A stretch of 64,000 nt of DNA from a virus. The translations under genes were made by a program, and so were the position numbers. The DNA lies in IMG/VR virus record IMGVR_UViG_3300017963_000003, positions 62,001-126,000 of that record; one strand, given 5' to 3'. This document shows, in pieces, positions 26,026-40,241 of this stretch; within the stretch, counting starts at the first letter, position 1; every line of letters starts with the position of its first letter. Below the pieces are notes generated by a model that saw only the letters and a list, made by a program, of their open reading frames with translations, was not told the DNA's origin and searched no databases.

Positions 26026-27339
26026 CTAAGGAATGACGGTCCCCGCAGGGTCTACCCAGCCAGGCAAGAAGGCGTTGTACACGAGCGTGACGCCATTTCC
26101 AGCTCCGCCACCGGGAGCAGTATCGTAGGCGAAGAACTCATACCCGTGTGGAGGTTTAGGGGGCCGCTGATCGGTGCCTTGCACAGTCCCAGATCCCCAC
26201 GTGCCCGTCCACATCCTGACTAGAGTCCCGTTGACCACCCAGTTCTCGTAAGGGGCCGAACCGGGACCTCCAAAGGCGTTGAGCGCAACGTCTCCCTCTA
26301 TCATGAAAGAGGTCGCATCGATGTCTACCGGTGTCCCAGGGATGCCGCCGAGATTGATCATCCTGGCAGCAAACACCGCAGTTCCCGTAGTGGCTTTGAC
26401 GCCGTTCTGCCCATCAATGAGGCAGTCCACCGCAGCGAATACACTGGCATCAGCGTCCACTGCTGTTCCGCTTGAGATGTCGGCAGAGATGCCAGCACCG
26501 CTTGTCGCGATCAACGTAGCTCCGTTACGGAGCTTGGCACCCGTGTCGGCGTTCCCGTCTGTACCTCCGCTGATGACGAACGCTCCCCCTCCGTCGAGAT
26601 AGTAACCATCTCCCCCGGACGGGTTGTCCACGCCGCAGAAGACGCAAAGAACGTTCGTATCCGGAGGCAGCGTATCTACAAAGATACCGCGACCTCCTCC
26701 CATCGCAGTACACGAACAGTACGAAAGGAACGACTCGTCACCCGCCCCGAGACCGTCATCGATGACATGAACCGGAGAATCAGTAGTGCTGAAAGAGCTG
26801 TTCTCGATTGTGATCCCTACGATCCCACAATCGTGCATGGGCATCGTTACGGTGTGACCTGAGGTGGCGTGCAGAACAGTCGACTTGCTGAGACCAAAGC
26901 TCAGCGTTGTGCACAGATACACGTACCTCTTCAGGACCAACGACTCTATCTCGTAGAACCCTGGGGCCAAGACGATGACGTATCTGTTGTCGTCGGTGGC
27001 ATCCGTGATGGCGTCAACCGCTTCCTGGATAGTCTCGAAGTCCCCGTCTCCAGAAGGGGTCAACGAGTACACGGTCCCCTCCAGCAGTTCTGTGATGTCC
27101 CTGTTCTTGAGGTCCCTGACCTTGGCCGCTGTCAGCTCCACAGACCCCAGAAAAACCCTACAACGAGACCTCTCCGTGTACTGCGCCACCGTCTCTACAA
27201 AGAGGTCGTCGAACTGGAGCGAAGCCAAGTTCACAGGTTTTGTCTGGAGTGCCCCCACGGATACGCTGGGCTTACCGTACTCTCCGTCGATGGAGAGTAC
27301 GTTCTTGGTCAAGTTCTGGATCGTCAACTGGACGCTCAT
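26026..27339 (-). CDS. Beta-helix receptor-binding protein, 437 aa
   Basis: ATG 27339 follows GAGAGGTCC. The N-terminal ~100 residues (LQFDDLFVETVAQY..., TAAKVRDLKNRDITELL) are related to the N-terminus of the protein at 35252-36016, suggesting a shared virion-attachment module. Then comes a pectin-lyase-like region opening with GDGDFETIQEAVDAI, typical of secreted/phage beta-helices, with repeated GVDN, GGG and Cys-containing turns. Likely a tail appendage that binds or cleaves surface glycans. Confidence 0.68.
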   Translation of the reverse strand: MSVQLTIQNLTKNVLSIDGEYGKPSVSVGALQTKPVNLASLQFDDLFVETVAQYTERSRCRVFLGSVELTAAKVRDLKNRDITELLEGTVYSLTPSGDGDFETIQEAVDAITDATDDNRYVIVLAPGFYEIESLVLKRYVYLCTTLSFGLSKSTVLHATSGHTVTMPMHDCGIVGITIENSSFSTTDSPVHVIDDGLGAGDESFLSYCSCTAMGGGRGIFVDTLPPDTNVLCVFCGVDNPSGGDGYYLDGGGAFVISGGTDGNADTGAKLRNGATLIATSGAGISADISSGTAVDADASVFAAVDCLIDGQNGVKATTGTAVFAARMINLGGIPGTPVDIDATSFMIEGDVALNAFGGPGSAPYENWVVNGTLVRMWTGTWGSGTVQGTDQRPPKPPHGYEFFAYDTAPGGGAGNGVTLVYNAFLPGWVDPAGTVIP

Positions 27340-28472
27340 ACGGACCTCTCTTCCAGGCACTCTTTCCAGATCTGAACGTTCTTCTGGATTCTAGGGTTCG
27401 CACCGACCTTCAAGGCCTTTTCAGCCTGCTCGACGGCAGCACCGAACATCCCCAAATGGTTGTACGTCATGGACAGGAGGTCGTAACGATCTACCTGATA
27501 GATCTTGGGGTTCACGAACAGCTTGCACTGAGGCTGATCCATCTGGACGCACCTCTCTAACCAGACTCGTGCCTCGTGGTACCTTTGCTGCTTGTACGCT
27601 AGATTTCCGAGATAGTAGTACGCTTCCGCCATCTCCGGATACTCCTCGATGGCCAAAACATACTGGTTCCGGGCAGCGTCGATATCCCCCAGGTTACTGT
27701 GACACGTTGCCGCACCCACCCTGGAGTGCCAGCGCTCTTCATTCCATACGCTGAACTTCAAGCACTCTATGAAGGCCCGATGCCCCTCGTCCCACCGACC
27801 GTTCTCTTTGTAGGCCGTCGCCAGGTAGAACCAGCTCCGAGCGTCGTCTCCGTCGATACGAAGTTTCTTACGGAACGCTTCGATGTTGGCCTTTGAGCGC
27901 TGTCGGTCACGCTCCGCTTTCGACTCAGGGTCTTGGTCGCACTTCCGGTGCTCTACCCTGACGAATTTTTCTTTGTACGTCGACTTCGTCACCGGAAGAT
28001 TGTGGATAGGGTTCTTGTACAGAACATCTGAACGCATCAACCTCACAGAACCGAAACGCGTCTGGGGTACCCCTTCTTCGTCTGGCTCGAAGAGCACAAG
28101 CACCTCCACAGAGTCACACCCTGCGCGCTCTGCTTCTGTGATGGCATCTGTCAGCCCAGATGCGTTGAGAACTGTCTCGTGGCCATCCAGGACCAAACGC
28201 CAGGAGTCTGGATGGCACTCACGGAAAACCTTGTTCCGGGCATTCGAGAAACCCCAGTCTCCCTCACCGTTGAGGGGTCCGCAGAGTTCTAGCTCTTCGG
28301 TGAGGTGAATGTCGACGAGCGTATCCGCCCACTTCTCCGCGATTTCTCTCGTTCCGTCTGAGGATGCTACATCGAGCCCGATAACGATTTCGTCTACGTG
28401 CTCGCGAACCGCCTGAATGGTGCGCTCCAGGGTGCGCACCTCGTTCTTCACGATCATCGCCAGTGAGAGCAC
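27336..28472 (-). CDS. Family 2 glycosyltransferase with C-terminal TPRs
   Basis: 378 residues from GTG 28472. The N-terminus LSLAMIVKNEVRTLERTI and DVASSDGTREIA are typical of GT-A fold family 2 enzymes; the expected acidic metal site appears as LVLDGHE. From about residue 200 there are several TPR-like helical pairs (YYYLGNLAYKQQRYHEAR). It lies inside the tail-fibre operon, so it may glycosylate virion proteins or modify host glycans during infection. Confidence 0.78.
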   Translation of the reverse strand: MLSLAMIVKNEVRTLERTIQAVREHVDEIVIGLDVASSDGTREIAEKWADTLVDIHLTEELELCGPLNGEGDWGFSNARNKVFRECHPDSWRLVLDGHETVLNASGLTDAITEAERAGCDSVEVLVLFEPDEEGVPQTRFGSVRLMRSDVLYKNPIHNLPVTKSTYKEKFVRVEHRKCDQDPESKAERDRQRSKANIEAFRKKLRIDGDDARSWFYLATAYKENGRWDEGHRAFIECLKFSVWNEERWHSRVGAATCHSNLGDIDAARNQYVLAIEEYPEMAEAYYYLGNLAYKQQRYHEARVWLERCVQMDQPQCKLFVNPKIYQVDRYDLLSMTYNHLGMFGAAVEQAEKALKVGANPRIQKNVQIWKECLEERSV

Positions 28473-28475
28473 CCC

Positions 28476-29336
28476 TTACCCCTGGTACTCAGGATCGACG
28501 TAGTACGTTGCGTCGGGGAAGCGCGATTCGCAGTACTCCAGGTCTTCTTCTTGACCCGTGTCTTTGTTTTTCGCGTCGTACGGCTGGTGATCCAGGATTC
28601 TCAGCGTCAACTTGTTCATGTAAGGCAAATACTCGGAGGCGGGCGTGTCCGCGAGGTGGAGGTAGATGATCTCACCGAACTCGTAGGTATGGACCTCGAT
28701 GGGGTTGTTGTAACGAGCGGGAGAGATCTCCTTGAACTCGGTGAACTTGGCGAGGAAGTCGTCCAGGCTGTAGTAGATGGTGCGCCGAATGAGCGACCCG
28801 TCTTTCTTGTAGTACGAAACAACCAGCGGGCTGTGGAGATCGGCGTTGTTGGAGATCATCAGCTCGATGGTTTCGAGTTTGATCAGCTGCCCTACCACCC
28901 CCTGAAGCGTCAGCATCTCTATAGGGATCAAGTCCCACTCGCTGTCATAGTCGTTGAAGTCAATCGTTCCGCCGCTAGTCCAGGCCGAGAAATCGTCACC
29001 GTCAGTGTCTACTTCCGTGATCGACTTGTCAGCGTTGATCTTCCAATACGAAAGATCGATGGTGTCAGCGTCCACGACGGTCACGATGAACGTCCTGCCG
29101 TTCAGCTCTTCACCAAGATCACCATCGACGCCAGAGAAACGGGCATTCGTACCCGTCGACACTCCATGAGCGGTCACAGTGATACGAAGAGGCTGACCAG
29201 AGGTGCGCGTAACACCAGAAACCAGACCCTGGCTCTCAGTCCATCCACCCTCTGGCTTCTTCTGCCACTTCTCAGGGTGACGCCAATCGTGCATCGGCAG
29301 AGAATCAGTGTACAGCTTATCTCCCAGCAACGTCAT
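28476..29336 (-). CDS. Tail appendage protein, 286 aa
   Basis: Beta-rich protein with an Ig-like or carbohydrate-binding-like region in the first half (GQPLRITVTAHGVSTGTNARF, NGRTFIVTVVDADTID). This phrase is common in phage proteins bearing an ubiquitin-activating-like beta fold. It ends 4 nt before the glycosyltransferase start. Likely virion component; exact family not known. Confidence 0.5.
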   Translation of the reverse strand: MTLLGDKLYTDSLPMHDWRHPEKWQKKPEGGWTESQGLVSGVTRTSGQPLRITVTAHGVSTGTNARFSGVDGDLGEELNGRTFIVTVVDADTIDLSYWKINADKSITEVDTDGDDFSAWTSGGTIDFNDYDSEWDLIPIEMLTLQGVVGQLIKLETIELMISNNADLHSPLVVSYYKKDGSLIRRTIYYSLDDFLAKFTEFKEISPARYNNPIEVHTYEFGEIIYLHLADTPASEYLPYMNKLTLRILDHQPYDAKNKDTGQEEDLEYCESRFPDATYYVDPEYQG

Positions 29337-29812
29337 CCTTTTGCCTCCCAGTCGAACGTAACCGGCGTGCGGGATACATTCTTCGTGTTGCGCACACGCA
29401 CCTCATAATCAAAGAACGCCGTATCCCTCTGAGCAACCTCAACGGTCTGGCTGCGATTCGAGAGGACCACAGCAGGAACGTTCACAAACTCAGACTTGAA
29501 GTGTATGCGCTCCCTTTTCGTGATCCACTTCTGACTCGCGGAACCGTTGAAAAGGATGTCGAGGTACACACAACCAGTTTCTCTGTGCCAGCTTCCGTTG
29601 TGATCGATAGCATCCTGGACAATAGCGTCGAGAACGTCCTCCTGCTCCGCAGACAAGGCTTCCTCGAACCAAATCTTCAACCAATCTTCATCGGGGTTGT
29701 AGCTGAAGTAAGGAGCGGCCAGCTGTACTGAGATCTGCGCCTCGACTTCTACTTCGAGTTCCCCCAAAGAAGGGGCCTGCGTACAGTTGTCGTAATGGTA
29801 GAGTTCTGACAT
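29333..29812 (-). CDS. Hypothetical protein of fibre operon, 159 aa
   Basis: Overlaps the next gene (ATGA). Acidic N-terminal half with Trp/Phe-rich segment, beta C-terminal half. No family recognised. Likely a structural or assembly factor by position. Confidence 0.55.
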   Translation of the reverse strand: MSELYHYDNCTQAPSLGELEVEVEAQISVQLAAPYFSYNPDEDWLKIWFEEALSAEQEDVLDAIVQDAIDHNGSWHRETGCVYLDILFNGSASQKWITKRERIHFKSEFVNVPAVVLSNRSQTVEVAQRDTAFFDYEVRVRNTKNVSRTPVTFDWEAKG

Positions 29813-29813
29813 C

Positions 29814-35251
<5,438 letters not shown>

Positions 35252-36016
35252 CTATCGCCTCTTGTAGAAGACCAGCATGCTCGGTCTATTGATGTTCGTG
35301 CCGTTGCAGTACATCTGAATCGTTTCTCCCGCAGAAACACTGATATTCAAGAAGAGCCCAGTGTACCCGCTCGAAGCCCCCACGACATTCAGGGAAGTGA
35401 TGGGAGAAGCGCCTCCATTCTTGCGCACCTCTGCTGTCCAGGAAAAAGTGCCGTTGGTGGTGGCACTGATAGCCATGATAGTAGCATTGAAGGGGAGGAG
35501 GAAGCCCCCTATGTTCGTCGGTACGCCCCCCGCACCACGCAGATAGCTGTTGGTGATGCTGCTATTACGACCTGCGGACATGAACGGTAGGTCCTGCAAC
35601 AGAGAAGGAGGCTGGAAACCGAAGCTCGTCGGGGTGAGCGCGGTCAGGACGTCGCCCGGCGTCAGTCCTGTTGCGACATGCGCAGCTCCGACAAGAGCAT
35701 GAGCCGGAACACCGCCAACTACGTCGGTCAGGTCTCTTCGACGAAGCTCTCGGATGTCGGAAGCGGTCAGGACGGTGATGGCTCCCAAGGAGTCAATCCA
35801 CGCAGATGCTTTTCCGCGATCTACGTAAGTCGCCAAGGTGTCCAGGAACAGCTGATCGAACTGAACCGTCCGAAGCTCTACCGACTTGGTCTCCCTGGGA
35901 CGGAGGACGATACTGGGGCCAGAGGCTCGGATAGAGCCATCCGAGTTGCCAGCGAGGGAGAGGTTCTCCCCTCTCTGAATTCGGCTCTGGATTACGAGAT
36001 AGGTGGTCTCGGACAT
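35252..36016 (-). CDS. Tail appendage protein with shared N-terminal modules, 254 aa
   Basis: Residues 40-100 (VQFDQLFLDTLATYVDRG, TASDIRELRRRDLTDV) match the N-terminus of the beta-helix protein at 26026. Residues 103-135 (HALVGAAHVATGLTPGDV) match the module of the collagen fibre at 32492. The C-terminal head (FLLPFNATIMAISATTNGTFSWTAEVRKNGG) resembles small phage receptor-binding or C1q-like heads. Likely a short fibre or an adaptor in a family with common docking domains. Confidence 0.65.
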   Translation of the reverse strand: MSETTYLVIQSRIQRGENLSLAGNSDGSIRASGPSIVLRPRETKSVELRTVQFDQLFLDTLATYVDRGKASAWIDSLGAITVLTASDIRELRRRDLTDVVGGVPAHALVGAAHVATGLTPGDVLTALTPTSFGFQPPSLLQDLPFMSAGRNSSITNSYLRGAGGVPTNIGGFLLPFNATIMAISATTNGTFSWTAEVRKNGGASPITSLNVVGASSGYTGLFLNISVSAGETIQMYCNGTNINRPSMLVFYKRR

Positions 36017-36025
36017 CGACGTCCC

Positions 36026-36646
36026 CTAGAAATCCTGGGATGCCAAGATCTCGGAAACAGCCTCTTCCGGCGTATAGTTGTCCTCCCGCATCCGCGTCAG
36101 TTCGGCGCCGAACTGGCCAACCTGCAACCCTTGCTGGTTCAAGGCAACACCGACCTCGTCGATCCACTCGTCGTACCCTTGTTCGAGGCCCGCCAAGTTC
36201 ACTACGGTGCGCCCCATGTCGGTCAAGAGACCCGCAGGGCTTGCTTCGTGATGCAGAGCCCTGGCTGTAATCTTCCAATCCGCGTCCCAAGGCTCCTCGG
36301 GTAGCGTGCTCAGCATCGGATCGTCGCGACGGTTCTCTTCAGGAAGAGCTTCTTCGTGAAGTGCATCCGAGACGGCTCGTTCAGCAGACTCTTCGAGAAC
36401 GTTCGCCCCTTCGGCATCCATGACGGCCTTGGCGATCTCGACATCCGAGATCGCCTCGGACCCTTCCTCCAACCCAACGCCTTCCTGCTCTTCATACGGC
36501 CTCCACGCGCGCCTGGGAGGTACCAGAGCAGACAAAGACTTTCTCTGCGGACGCGAGGACACCCTGGGCGAAAGAGGGTCAGACGGGGCTCCTGCGAGCC
36601 TCTGAAGGTGCTGGAGGGCGCCGTTGGTCAATCCCGATTTACGCAT
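36026..36646 (-). CDS. Hypothetical protein, 206 aa
   Basis: ATG 36646 follows CGAGGAGGATACCT, downstream of a class 1 promoter. Basic Pro-rich N-terminus, acidic helical remainder. No family recognised. The promoter class suggests a late structural or assembly protein. Confidence 0.6.
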   Translation of the reverse strand: MRKSGLTNGALQHLQRLAGAPSDPLSPRVSSRPQRKSLSALVPPRRAWRPYEEQEGVGLEEGSEAISDVEIAKAVMDAEGANVLEESAERAVSDALHEEALPEENRRDDPMLSTLPEEPWDADWKITARALHHEASPAGLLTDMGRTVVNLAGLEQGYDEWIDEVGVALNQQGLQVGQFGAELTRMREDNYTPEEAVSEILASQDF

Positions 36647-36669
36647 AGGTATCCTCCTCGATAGGGGAT

Positions 36670-36701
36670 ACTATATCATCGGCGTGTTCGGGTTCTTAAA
36701 G
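36670..36701 (-). promoter_or_regulatory. Late-type promoter (class 1)
   Basis: CTTTAAGAACCCG begins 26 nt before TATAGT (minus strand), leading the 206-aa gene and probably the fibre operon. Confidence 0.65.
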
Positions 36702-36709
36702 AAGACGGT

Positions 36710-37210
36710 CTAGTAGCCGGCCTCGTAGAGAATATCGCCCCACGTGTCATCAAGACCACGTACTGACCGGAAAGTCTGGATGTCCACGTGATCCATCTGG
36801 CGACCAGCCCGGATGAACAAGATCGCCATGTCCTCCGGATAGAGTTCGGCCAAGGTCCCGTCGGGAAGCTCTACCGAGGACTCGGGGTTTCCTGACTTGT
36901 ACAAAGCCTGGGCTACCCGGTACTGGTAGTCATCCACGATGTTGTCGAAGTTGGCCTGCACGCGGCCCATGCCGCCACCGCCAGAAGACGGAGTACCGAA
37001 TGGAGCACCACCTTGCTGAACGTCAGCAGGGACGTACTCGCTGGTTCCGTACTCCAAACCGGCAGCCTGCGCTCGCTGGGCAGCCACGGAGAATGCCATC
37101 GGGGAGGTGCTGTTGCGGATACGCTCCAGCGCACTCTCAGAGTGGGTGACTGCGAACTCGGCCGGTTTTTGGTCAGGCGGCTCCCAGGTCCCAGGATTTC
37201 TCTTTGACAT
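36710..37210 (-). CDS. Hypothetical protein, 166 aa
   Basis: Start at ATG 37210 (MSKRNPG) behind GGAGGTCG; a longer frame begins at 37222. N-terminus Pro-rich, a Gly-rich centre, then a helical C-terminus. Own class 1 promoter at 37231. Unknown late protein. Confidence 0.6.
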   Translation of the reverse strand: MSKRNPGTWEPPDQKPAEFAVTHSESALERIRNSTSPMAFSVAAQRAQAAGLEYGTSEYVPADVQQGGAPFGTPSSGGGGMGRVQANFDNIVDDYQYRVAQALYKSGNPESSVELPDGTLAELYPEDMAILFIRAGRQMDHVDIQTFRSVRGLDDTWGDILYEAGY

Positions 37211-37230
37211 GTCGACCTCCAAAGCACCTT

Positions 37231-37263
37231 ACTGTAGCACAGAGCTATTCGGTCCTCTTAAAG
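37231..37263 (-). promoter_or_regulatory. Late-type promoter (class 1)
   Basis: CTTTAAGAGGACCG begins 27 nt before TACAGT (minus strand), upstream of the 166-aa gene. Confidence 0.55.
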
Positions 37264-37275
37264 ATGGCGGCTCTT

Positions 37276-37707
37276 TCAGACACTCAGCGCTTTCAGACAC
37301 TCGGCACACAAGACATTCTTGTTGTCCGGGTGATGTTCGACATGCCCGCACCGAGGACAGATCCGTACAGGACCCGCCAACTCCCGAAGAGAGTCCTTCA
37401 CCTTGACCAGTACGTCGCGCTCCCTCTCTATCGTATCACGGAGGTGCCCCGCAACAGTTGCGGCATCCTTCCGGAGCTTGGATGCTTGGGCGCCAGTGAT
37501 GTACAGGTACTGATACGTCAGCATCCGGTCTTTCATCGCTGACAGATCTTTCATGAGTTGATCCCGTTCACCCCGCTCCTTGTACCGCTGGGCGTTGACC
37601 GTTTGAAGCTCTCCGCGAGCTTCGTTGTACAGGCGTTCGAACTCCTGCGCTCGTTCGAAAAGCTGTGCTTTGGTCATTCGGGAAAGACGGGGGGCAGTAT
37701 TGCTCAT
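37276..37707 (-). CDS. Coiled-coil protein with C-terminal zinc ribbon, 143 aa
   Basis: ATG 37707 follows GGAGGTGATCG. About 100 residues of heptad-like helix (Glu/Arg/Leu) are followed by CPRCGHVEHHPDNKNVLC AEC-type knuckles. This looks like a small nucleic-acid or protein-binding factor. It has its own promoter. Confidence 0.65.
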   Translation of the reverse strand: MSNTAPRLSRMTKAQLFERAQEFERLYNEARGELQTVNAQRYKERGERDQLMKDLSAMKDRMLTYQYLYITGAQASKLRKDAATVAGHLRDTIERERDVLVKVKDSLRELAGPVRICPRCGHVEHHPDNKNVLCAECLKALSV

Positions 37708-37729
37708 CGATCACCTCCTGTAGGCTAGT

Positions 37730-37758
37730 ACTATACCACAGGATGGTGGACTTCGCAA
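37730..37758 (-). promoter_or_regulatory. Sigma-70-like promoter
   Basis: TTGCGA and TATAGT separated by 17 nt on the minus strand, upstream of the 143-aa zinc-ribbon gene. The CTTTAA element of class 1 is not clear here. Confidence 0.5.
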
Positions 37759-37762
37759 CTAT

Positions 37763-38194
37763 TTAGTAGGAACCGACCTGATAGGGGTATGGATTTCGAC
37801 GAAGATAATCGTCCCACCATTGAGAACCTTCGGAAACGTAAGACTGCGGCTCCGCCCTCTTCTTCTCCTGAGCCTCTTCCAAGGTATTCATACGTTCCGA
37901 GATCTCATTGATAGTAGTGGCGAGGCTGTTGCTCCATTCGATGGCTTGTCCGCTCCACGCCGCCAAGGCCTCGACCTGAGCTTGAAGCTCCCAGATCTGG
38001 ATCTCCAGGTCCTCTATCTGTTCTTCAGAGAGGGTCTGCTCTGCCCGGAGCTGTTCCAGGAGTGCATGCAGCTCCTCTACGTTGGCAGCCGCCCCCTCCA
38101 GCTCGGCATCCAGATCGTAGACCTCTTCCTCGGGGACCTCGGCGCCTACCACCTGGGCGATACGGACCAGTGATGCGTTGAGTAGACCTGACAT
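37763..38194 (-). CDS. Long coiled-coil protein, 143 aa
   Basis: Predominantly Leu/Glu/Gln heptads (VEELHALLEQLRAEQTLSEEQI), ending in a Trp/Tyr/Arg-rich tail. Suited to dimerise. Unknown role. Confidence 0.6.
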   Translation of the reverse strand: MSGLLNASLVRIAQVVGAEVPEEEVYDLDAELEGAAANVEELHALLEQLRAEQTLSEEQIEDLEIQIWELQAQVEALAAWSGQAIEWSNSLATTINEISERMNTLEEAQEKKRAEPQSYVSEGSQWWDDYLRRNPYPYQVGSY

Positions 38195-38226
38195 GAGCCT
38201 ACCCTACCACAAGAGGGGTCGGAAAC

Positions 38227-38946
38227 CTAAAGAGACTCTGATCCCTGCGAAAGGCCGCTCTTCAGTTCCTCGTAGTCGAATTTGGAGCCCAGGCACTCTT
38301 TGATCGTGACAACATCGCCACCGAAACCAACCACATTCCCGCAGAGCAGGTGAAGATGGGAACGTACGTACTGCTCCCCCTCGGCAAAGCGGATGCCCTT
38401 CCCAGTAGGTCGGTACTTGCCAGCCTTGGCTCCGGACTCGTTCTCGTGAGCTTCGCGCTCGATCAGACCCCAGTGCACGAGGTACGATCCGTCGGTGCTG
38501 GCCTTGGTGGTCGACGGCACGAGTTCTCGGGTGGAGTACCAACGAGGTTCCTCCTTGAAGGCTCGAACAAGCTTGAGCAAGAAGAGAGCCATCTCGGTGT
38601 GGAGCTTGCGCCGGTACAGCTTGACGAGACGACCGCAACAAGGGCAGGATGCCCCTTTGTCGGTCATCGACATCATCTTCGTCCGAGCCTCTTCCAGTGT
38701 GACCTCTGGGCTCTCCGTATCCGGAGGCAGTTCTACCCGAGGACCCCAAGAGTAGATATCCGAAGGGAAGTGAGTGTACATGAAGCCCAGGATTCCCACG
38801 CTCTTCGCTACGCCTCCTTGGAAGAACACCAGCGCAGGGGCAGCCTCAGCACCCTCCGACAGCTTCACCCAAATACGCTGCGTTCGGGCTACCGCCGTAC
38901 CGATTTCCCCCGAGATTGTTGGTGGTTTCTCGAACCATTGTGACAT
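38227..38946 (-). CDS. Zinc-finger, winged-helix-like protein, 239 aa
   Basis: ATG 38946 follows GGAGGGCAAA. Middle contains CPCCGR, a zinc knuckle. Residues about 140-205 (YSTRELVPSTTKASTDGSYL... GKYRPTGKGIRFAEGE) look like a winged-helix C-terminal half. May bind DNA. A sigma-70-like promoter precedes it. Confidence 0.55.
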   Translation of the reverse strand: MSQWFEKPPTISGEIGTAVARTQRIWVKLSEGAEAAPALVFFQGGVAKSVGILGFMYTHFPSDIYSWGPRVELPPDTESPEVTLEEARTKMMSMTDKGASCPCCGRLVKLYRRKLHTEMALFLLKLVRAFKEEPRWYSTRELVPSTTKASTDGSYLVHWGLIEREAHENESGAKAGKYRPTGKGIRFAEGEQYVRSHLHLLCGNVVGFGGDVVTIKECLGSKFDYEELKSGLSQGSESL

Positions 38947-38975
38947 TTTGCCCTCCTGTGCGTATGCTCAGGGGA

Positions 38976-39004
38976 ACCATACCACAATATATAGGTGAGG
39001 TCAA
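38976..39004 (-). promoter_or_regulatory. Sigma-70-like promoter
   Basis: TTGACC and TATGGT with 17-nt spacing on the minus strand, just upstream of the zinc-finger gene. Confidence 0.6.
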
Positions 39005-39007
39005 GTA

Positions 39008-39478
39008 TTAGCGGACGAAGGGAGACCGACGAGACGCGACGAACTGCTGATCCCAGAGGTTTTGTGCCCTCTCGTCTTCAGAGGCGAAGCTCATGGCTCC
39101 GGTGTCGGACTCCGCGCTGGCCTCGCTGAGGACGTCCCAGACTTCCTCGCTGGTCGCTCCGGCTTGGAGCTGGTCGAGGAGGCTCGCTGCGATCACAGTA
39201 TCCACGAGCATCTCTACCCCGCTCTCGTCACGGACATACGCCAGGCTCTTCGAAGGGTCCTGGCTCGGAACGGGTTCCACAACAAAACTGCCGATCCCCT
39301 CAAACCCAGAAGGGTCGAGCCCCAACGCCTCTTGCTCACCAGGAGCGCCCCCGATGTTCTGCGGGTTGAAGTAGTCGAGCTTCTGCTGGAGCACATTGGC
39401 CAGGGCCGTGTGGCGTTGCTTGTAGTACGATTCCAGGCGCCCCAGGGCTCCGGTCTCCGCGATGCGTCTCATCTTCAT
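39008..39478 (-). CDS. Hypothetical protein, 156 aa
   Basis: Begins with a basic helix (MKMRRIAETGALGRL) after AGGAGGTTAGCC. Acidic remainder with short beta segments. Own class 1 promoter. No family recognised. Confidence 0.6.
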   Translation of the reverse strand: MKMRRIAETGALGRLESYYKQRHTALANVLQQKLDYFNPQNIGGAPGEQEALGLDPSGFEGIGSFVVEPVPSQDPSKSLAYVRDESGVEMLVDTVIAASLLDQLQAGATSEEVWDVLSEASAESDTGAMSFASEDERAQNLWDQQFVASRRSPFVR

Positions 39479-39500
39479 GGCTAACCTCCTGAGAGCTTGT

Positions 39501-39532
39501 ACTGTAGCACGAAGATCGTCGGAATTATAAAC
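39501..39532 (-). promoter_or_regulatory. Late-type promoter (class 1, weaker copy)
   Basis: GTTTATAATTCCG begins 26 nt before TACAGT (minus strand). It starts at the stop codon of the membrane protein at 39532. Confidence 0.5.
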
Positions 39533-40188
39533 TACAGAGCGTCGTCAAGGTCTTCCGGAAGTTGCTGCTGGGCCTGAGGGGCGAATAGCTCTTCCGGAGA
39601 TTTCAGTTCGGGAAGCTCCTCTTCGGGATCAGGTTCCTTGGAAGACGCTTGAGGGGGTTCTATAGCGGCCAAAACGTCATCGAGGTCCAGGCCCTCCGCA
39701 GAGCCTTCCTCTTCTGCCAGCGCCTCTTCGTCCACCCCGGCCAAAGGATCGTCTGCGGATACTGCGATGCCGTACAGAGCACCGGCACCCATTCCGTAGC
39801 CGGAACCGCTCCCTCCGCCCCCGCCAACTCCCCGAGCAGCCCGGACGGGCTTGAAGGGGTTTTCCTCCACGACCGGTTCCGGGAGAGAAGCATTCGACCC
39901 CAACGCAATCATATCCAACGCAGCTCGCATCGCCTGCATGCTGTGTTGCACCCCTTGCAGCTGGTGGTAGAGATAGCTCGTCTTCTGAGCCTCGAACTCC
40001 ACCTTCTGCTTGAGCAGTTCGTACGTCTTGTCGGTCTTACGCTCCACACGCTCTTCGTCGGAGTCGTCGAGCGCATGGAAGAGGCTGGTGCCGCTCATCG
40101 ACAAGGCAGTCAAGATGCCTCCGATGACCAGACCGACCTTGGTGTACGGGTTCTGGGGGACCTTTGATTTACGAGCAGCTTCCGGCAT
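39532..40188 (-). CDS. Single-TM protein with Gly-rich linker, 218 aa
   Basis: Basic N-terminus, one membrane segment (VGLVIGGILTALSMSGTSLFHAL), then a helical region, a Gly/Ser-rich linker and a very acidic, Pro-rich tail. Topology suggests a membrane anchor with a long cytoplasmic or periplasmic tail. Possibly lysis- or virion-related; unknown. Confidence 0.6.
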   Translation of the reverse strand: MPEAARKSKVPQNPYTKVGLVIGGILTALSMSGTSLFHALDDSDEERVERKTDKTYELLKQKVEFEAQKTSYLYHQLQGVQHSMQAMRAALDMIALGSNASLPEPVVEENPFKPVRAARGVGGGGGSGSGYGMGAGALYGIAVSADDPLAGVDEEALAEEEGSAEGLDLDDVLAAIEPPQASSKEPDPEEELPELKSPEELFAPQAQQQLPEDLDDAL

Positions 40189-40208
40189 GGAGTCCTCCTC
40201 TCAGGATT

Positions 40209-40241
40209 ATTCTACCATGCCTTTTTGTGTACAGGCTAAAG
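40209..40241 (-). promoter_or_regulatory. Late-type promoter (class 1, variant)
   Basis: CTTTAGCCTGT begins 27 nt before TAGAAT (minus strand), upstream of the membrane protein gene. Confidence 0.5.
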